Shown: positions 61,295 through 64,000 of the stretch, piece after piece | Layout of the letters: each line of letters opens with the position of its first letter | Numbering within the stretch: the stretch's first letter is position 1 | Assembly: GCA_052061695.1 (NCBI GenBank) | Contig: JBPZEY010000002.1 | Origin: Alkalicoccus luteus | Lineage (GTDB): Bacteria; Bacillota; Bacilli; Bacillales; Salisediminibacteriaceae | Direction: 5' to 3' (one strand) | Length of the DNA stretch: 64,000 nt | Notes under the pieces: model-generated | Seen by the model: the letters and a program-made list of their open reading frames with translations, nothing else | Databases searched by the model: none | Told to the model about the DNA's origin: nothing | Position numbers and translations under genes: made by a program

Positions 61295-63133
61295 ATGAAA
61301 GTACGAAACGATTTACGGAACATCGCCATTATTGCACACGTTGACCACGGGAAAACAACGCTGGTAGACGAACTGCTAAAACAGTCAGGCACTTTCGGCG
61401 ATCATGAACAGGTATCTGAACGGGCAATGGACAACAATGACATTGAGAAAGAACGAGGAATCACCATTCTCGCTAAAAACACAGCGGTGAAATTTGAAGA
61501 TAAGCGTATTAATATTCTTGATACGCCCGGACACGCTGATTTTGGCGGCGAAGTTGAACGAATTTTAAAAATGGTGGACGGCGTTCTTCTAGTCGTAGAT
61601 GCATTTGAAGGCTGTATGCCCCAGACACGTTTCGTGCTGAAAAAGGCACTGGAACAGAAGCTTACCCCTGTCGTAGTGGTAAATAAAATCGACCGGCCTA
61701 TGGCCCGTCCGGATGAAGTCGTTGACGAAGTCCTTGATCTGTTTATCGAGCTTGATGCAGACGAAGATCAGCTTGAATTCCCGGTCGTTTATACGTCTGC
61801 TGTCAACGGTACTTCCAGTATGACTCCCGAGGACCAGCAGCCAAGCATGGACGCTGTGTTCCATGCAATCACGGAACACGTGCCGGCTCCGGTTGATAAC
61901 ACAACGGAACCTTTCCAATTTCAAGTAACTATGCTTGATTATAATGACTATCTTGGCCGGATCGGTGTCGGACGCGTCTTTCGAGGTACAATGAAAGTCG
62001 GCGACCAAGCTAAACTCCTGAAACAAGACGGCTCGGAAAAATCATTCCGCATTACGAAAATGTTCGGCTTTTTCGGATTGAAGAAAGAGGAAATCCAATC
62101 TGCAGAAGCTGGTGATCTCGTTGCACTAGCCGGTATTGAAGATATTATGGTCGGTGATACGATCTGCCCTCCTGAAAATCCGGAGCGCCTGGAAGTCGTG
62201 CGAATTGATGAGCCTACGCTGCAAATGACGTTTCTCGTAAACAATAGCCCGTTTGCCGGCCGTGAGGGTGATTATGTCACATCTCGTAAAATCGAGGCAC
62301 GTTTGCTTACGCAGGTGGAAACCGACGTCAGCCTTCGCGTTGATCCTACCTCCTCCCCTGACGCCTGGACTGTATCAGGCCGTGGTGAGCTTCATCTTTC
62401 CATCCTCATTGAAAACATGAGACGGGAAGGATACGAACTGCAGGTATCCAAGCCTGAAGTTATTATTAAAGAGGTTGACGGTGTTGACTGCGAGCCGTTT
62501 GAGAGCGTTCAAGTTGACGTGCCGGAAGACTATACCGGTTCTGTCATGGAATCTCTTGGTGAGCGAAAAGGCGAAATGCTCAACATGATCAATAAAGGAG
62601 ACGGTCAGGTCCGCCTCGAATTCCTCGTACCTTCGAGAGGGCTTATCGGTTATTCTACTGAGTTTATGTCTCAGACAAAAGGCTACGGTATTATCAACCA
62701 TTCGTTTGACAGCTACCGCCCTGTTGCTAAAGGGTATGTCGGCGGGCGACGTCAAGGCGTTCTCGTTTCGATGGAAACCGGTAAATCAACCGGCTATGGC
62801 ATGCTGCAGGTTGAAGACCGCGGTATCCTGTTCCTTGAGCCTGGAACAGATATATACGAAGGCATGATTGTCGGAGAGCATAACCGCGACAACGACCTGA
62901 CTGTTAACATCACGAAGATGAAGGCGCAAACGAACATCCGCTCCGCTACCAAGGAGCAGACTGTAACGATGAAGCGTCCTCGAGTTCTCACTCTTGAAGA
63001 AGCGCTTGAATTTCTAAATGAAGATGAGTACTGCGAAATTACACCGGAATCAATTCGGCTAAGAAAGAAAGTGCTCGATAAGAGCATGCGCGAACGTGAA
63101 GAAAAACGTAAAAAGCTAGCAGCGAAAAACTAG
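61295..63133 (+). CDS. typA: GTP-binding protein TypA/BipA
   Basis: 612 residues, ribosome-binding translational GTPase. G1 AHVDHGKTTL, G2 RGITI, G3 DTPGHADF, G4 NKIDRP. Followed by EF-Tu-like domain II and an EF-G-like domain III/V and the BipA C-terminal domain. ATG 61295 gives the family N-terminus MKVRNDLRN; ATG 61286, three residues earlier, sits too near the AGGAG site. Confidence 0.94.
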   Translation: MKVRNDLRNIAIIAHVDHGKTTLVDELLKQSGTFGDHEQVSERAMDNNDIEKERGITILAKNTAVKFEDKRINILDTPGHADFGGEVERILKMVDGVLLVVDAFEGCMPQTRFVLKKALEQKLTPVVVVNKIDRPMARPDEVVDEVLDLFIELDADEDQLEFPVVYTSAVNGTSSMTPEDQQPSMDAVFHAITEHVPAPVDNTTEPFQFQVTMLDYNDYLGRIGVGRVFRGTMKVGDQAKLLKQDGSEKSFRITKMFGFFGLKKEEIQSAEAGDLVALAGIEDIMVGDTICPPENPERLEVVRIDEPTLQMTFLVNNSPFAGREGDYVTSRKIEARLLTQVETDVSLRVDPTSSPDAWTVSGRGELHLSILIENMRREGYELQVSKPEVIIKEVDGVDCEPFESVQVDVPEDYTGSVMESLGERKGEMLNMINKGDGQVRLEFLVPSRGLIGYSTEFMSQTKGYGIINHSFDSYRPVAKGYVGGRRQGVLVSMETGKSTGYGMLQVEDRGILFLEPGTDIYEGMIVGEHNRDNDLTVNITKMKAQTNIRSATKEQTVTMKRPRVLTLEEALEFLNEDEYCEITPESIRLRKKVLDKSMREREEKRKKLAAKN

Positions 63134-63147
63134 TCACTTAAAAACAG

Positions 63148-63182
63148 GAACCCAGCTGAGTCATCAGCTGGGTTCTTTTTTG
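63148..63182 (+). terminator. Rho-independent terminator of typA
   Basis: GAACCCAGCTGA pairs with TCAGCTGGGTTC around GTCA, followed by six Ts. Confidence 0.92.
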
Positions 63183-63203
63183 CGCCTTCCCTCCTGCATA
63201 TTG

Positions 63204-63231
63204 AGGCTTAGTTTCACTTAATAAAGGGAAT
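63204..63231 (+). promoter_or_regulatory. Sigma-B-type promoter of ectABC
   Basis: AGGCTTAG (63204-63211), 14-base spacer, GGGAAT (63226-63231), against RGGNTTRA-N14-GGGTAT: one mismatch in each half. It lies 40 bases before the ectA ATG. Confidence 0.7.
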
Positions 63232-63271
63232 CTATCTTTGTCGAATCTTTTTATTGAAAAGGGGGCTTCAT

Positions 63272-63796
63272 ATGGACGATTCCTCGACTGCTCTTCCCCT
63301 TCGCTGTGTCAAACCGGACCGGTCGCACGGCAGCGGGATGTGGGAGCTGGCGAAAAAAACATCGCTGGACCTTAATTCCGCGTATAAGTACATCATGATG
63401 GCAGAGTATTTTGCCGATACTTGTGTAGCAGCCATTGAGAATGAAGAAGTCGTCGGATTCATAACAGGATTCATTAAGCCTGATGAAACGGACGTGCTGT
63501 TTATTTGGCAGGTCGGCGTTGACCCTGGCCAACGCGGAAAGGGTCTGGCATTTACCATGCTGCGAAAACTTCTGCAGCGCAGCCAATGTAAAGATGTCCG
63601 CTACGTCGAGGCGACTATTACCGCAGACAATAAGGCTTCACAAGCTCTGTTCAAAAAATTGGCAGCTTCTTTTTCAACATCTTATGCGATACGGGAAACG
63701 TTCCCGGAGGAGATCTTACCGGGGGATGCAGCAACAGAATATACCTATCGAATCGGTCCCCTGCCCTTGTCTGTCCAATTGAAAGGAGACGAGTAG
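63272..63796 (+). CDS. ectA: Diaminobutyrate acetyltransferase EctA
   Basis: 174 residues, GNAT fold: acetyl-CoA loop VGVDPGQRGKGLAFTML, and the EctA-specific ADTCVAAIENEEVVGFITGF, LFIWQVGVDP and ATITADNKASQALF. Makes N-gamma-acetyl-diaminobutyrate in the ectoine pathway. ATG 63272 has AAGGGGG about eight bases upstream. ectB begins one base after the stop. Confidence 0.95.
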   Translation: MDDSSTALPLRCVKPDRSHGSGMWELAKKTSLDLNSAYKYIMMAEYFADTCVAAIENEEVVGFITGFIKPDETDVLFIWQVGVDPGQRGKGLAFTMLRKLLQRSQCKDVRYVEATITADNKASQALFKKLAASFSTSYAIRETFPEEILPGDAATEYTYRIGPLPLSVQLKGDE

Positions 63797-63797
63797 T

Positions 63798-64000
63798 ATG
63801 AATGAAAAGCTGAAGCTGGTTGAGGATGTAGAATCCAGTGTACGGAGTTATGTCAGAAGCTTTCCTGCAGTTTTTACTAAGGCAAAAGGCCACGAAATCT
63901 GGGATGAAGAAGGCAAGCGTTACCTAGACTTTTTTTCCGGGGCTGGAGCATTGAATTATGGACATAATGACGAAAACATGAAGCAGAAACTGCTTGATTA
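63798..64000 (+). CDS. ectB: Diaminobutyrate aminotransferase EctB (3' cut by window)
   Basis: First 67 or so residues of the PLP-dependent aminotransferase that makes diaminobutyrate. Sequence MNEKLKLVEDVESSVRSYVR, FPAVFTKAKGH, LDFFSGAGALNYGHN is the EctB N-terminus. AAAGGAG precedes ATG. The rest, and ectC, lie beyond the window. Confidence 0.92.
   Translation, partial: MNEKLKLVEDVESSVRSYVRSFPAVFTKAKGHEIWDEEGKRYLDFFSGAGALNYGHNDENMKQKLLD

Overview
The window is a contiguous chromosomal segment from a moderately halophilic, probably alkaliphilic, member of the Bacillaceae. Several blocks match Bacillus subtilis gene order: mrfA-mrfB (yprAB), ypsA-gpsB-rnpB-ypsC, and yneT-parE-parC. Genes for ectoine synthesis (ectA, ectB), a betaine ABC transporter of the OpuF type, and T-box-controlled proBA point to a salt-adapted lifestyle. 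Shine-Dalgarno sites are strong, and GTG and TTG starts are fairly common. I see no tRNA, 5S/16S/23S rRNA, CRISPR array, insertion sequence or prophage.

Layout. 1-8.7 kb: end of nadE, a PHP-domain phosphoesterase, a YkuI-like degenerate EAL protein, an MFS transporter, a VTT-domain membrane protein with an unknown partner, YwpF, an amidohydrolase and a lipoprotein cyclophilin. 8.7-14.9 kb: cheV behind a sigma-D promoter, a YhfH-like zinc ribbon, YpgQ, a YfkM-like DJ-1 protein behind a sigma-B-like promoter, a lipase-like hydrolase, a cobalamin-binding sensor paired with an RsbR-like STAS protein, and a polysaccharide deacetylase. 15-25.5 kb: mrfAB, a cNMP/CBS/DUF294 protein with a DnaQ-fold exonuclease, ypsA, gpsB, an RNase HI-like protein, RNase P RNA, a THUMP methyltransferase and moaA. 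25.5-35 kb: HesB-like protein, opuFA-opuFB, a universal stress protein, a CoA-binding protein, parE, parC and a catalytically degraded tyrosine recombinase. 35-43.4 kb (minus strand): flavin reductase, glycosyltransferase, DUF2203, DUF2231, DUF4395, HAD phosphatase, a small membrane protein, tandem dynamin DynA and an SDR enzyme. 43.5-54.3 kb: a permease, then minus-strand ykvS-like, 99-residue retropepsin-like protein, topB, cvfB, ilvA, the operon amtB-DUF294-exonuclease, and an EamA transporter. 54.4-64 kb: acyltransferase 3, a serine beta-lactamase-like protein, a glycine riboswitch controlling an ACT protein and a DUF711/PFL-family protein, a proline T-box with proBA, typA, and the start of ectABC.

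The most interesting observations are these. (1) amtB carries a perfect TnrA box about 49 bases upstream of the predicted transcription start, yet no glnK follows; the operon instead continues with a GlnD-like DUF294 nucleotidyltransferase and a DnaQ-like exonuclease. The same DUF294-exonuclease pair occurs a second time in the window in a longer form. (2) A cobalamin-binding protein with the photoreceptor motif Wx9EH and no DNA-binding domain overlaps an RsbR-like STAS gene, suggesting a light- or B12-gated input to stress signalling. (3) A singlet glycine riboswitch with a terminator precedes the ACT/DUF711 pair. (4) A recombinase that kept its fold but lost its catalytic tyrosine sits behind parC. 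(5) A short, promoter-proximal leader with a terminator precedes an MFS gene. Coordinates of sites were read by eye, and functional names rest on recognised motifs, not on database searches.
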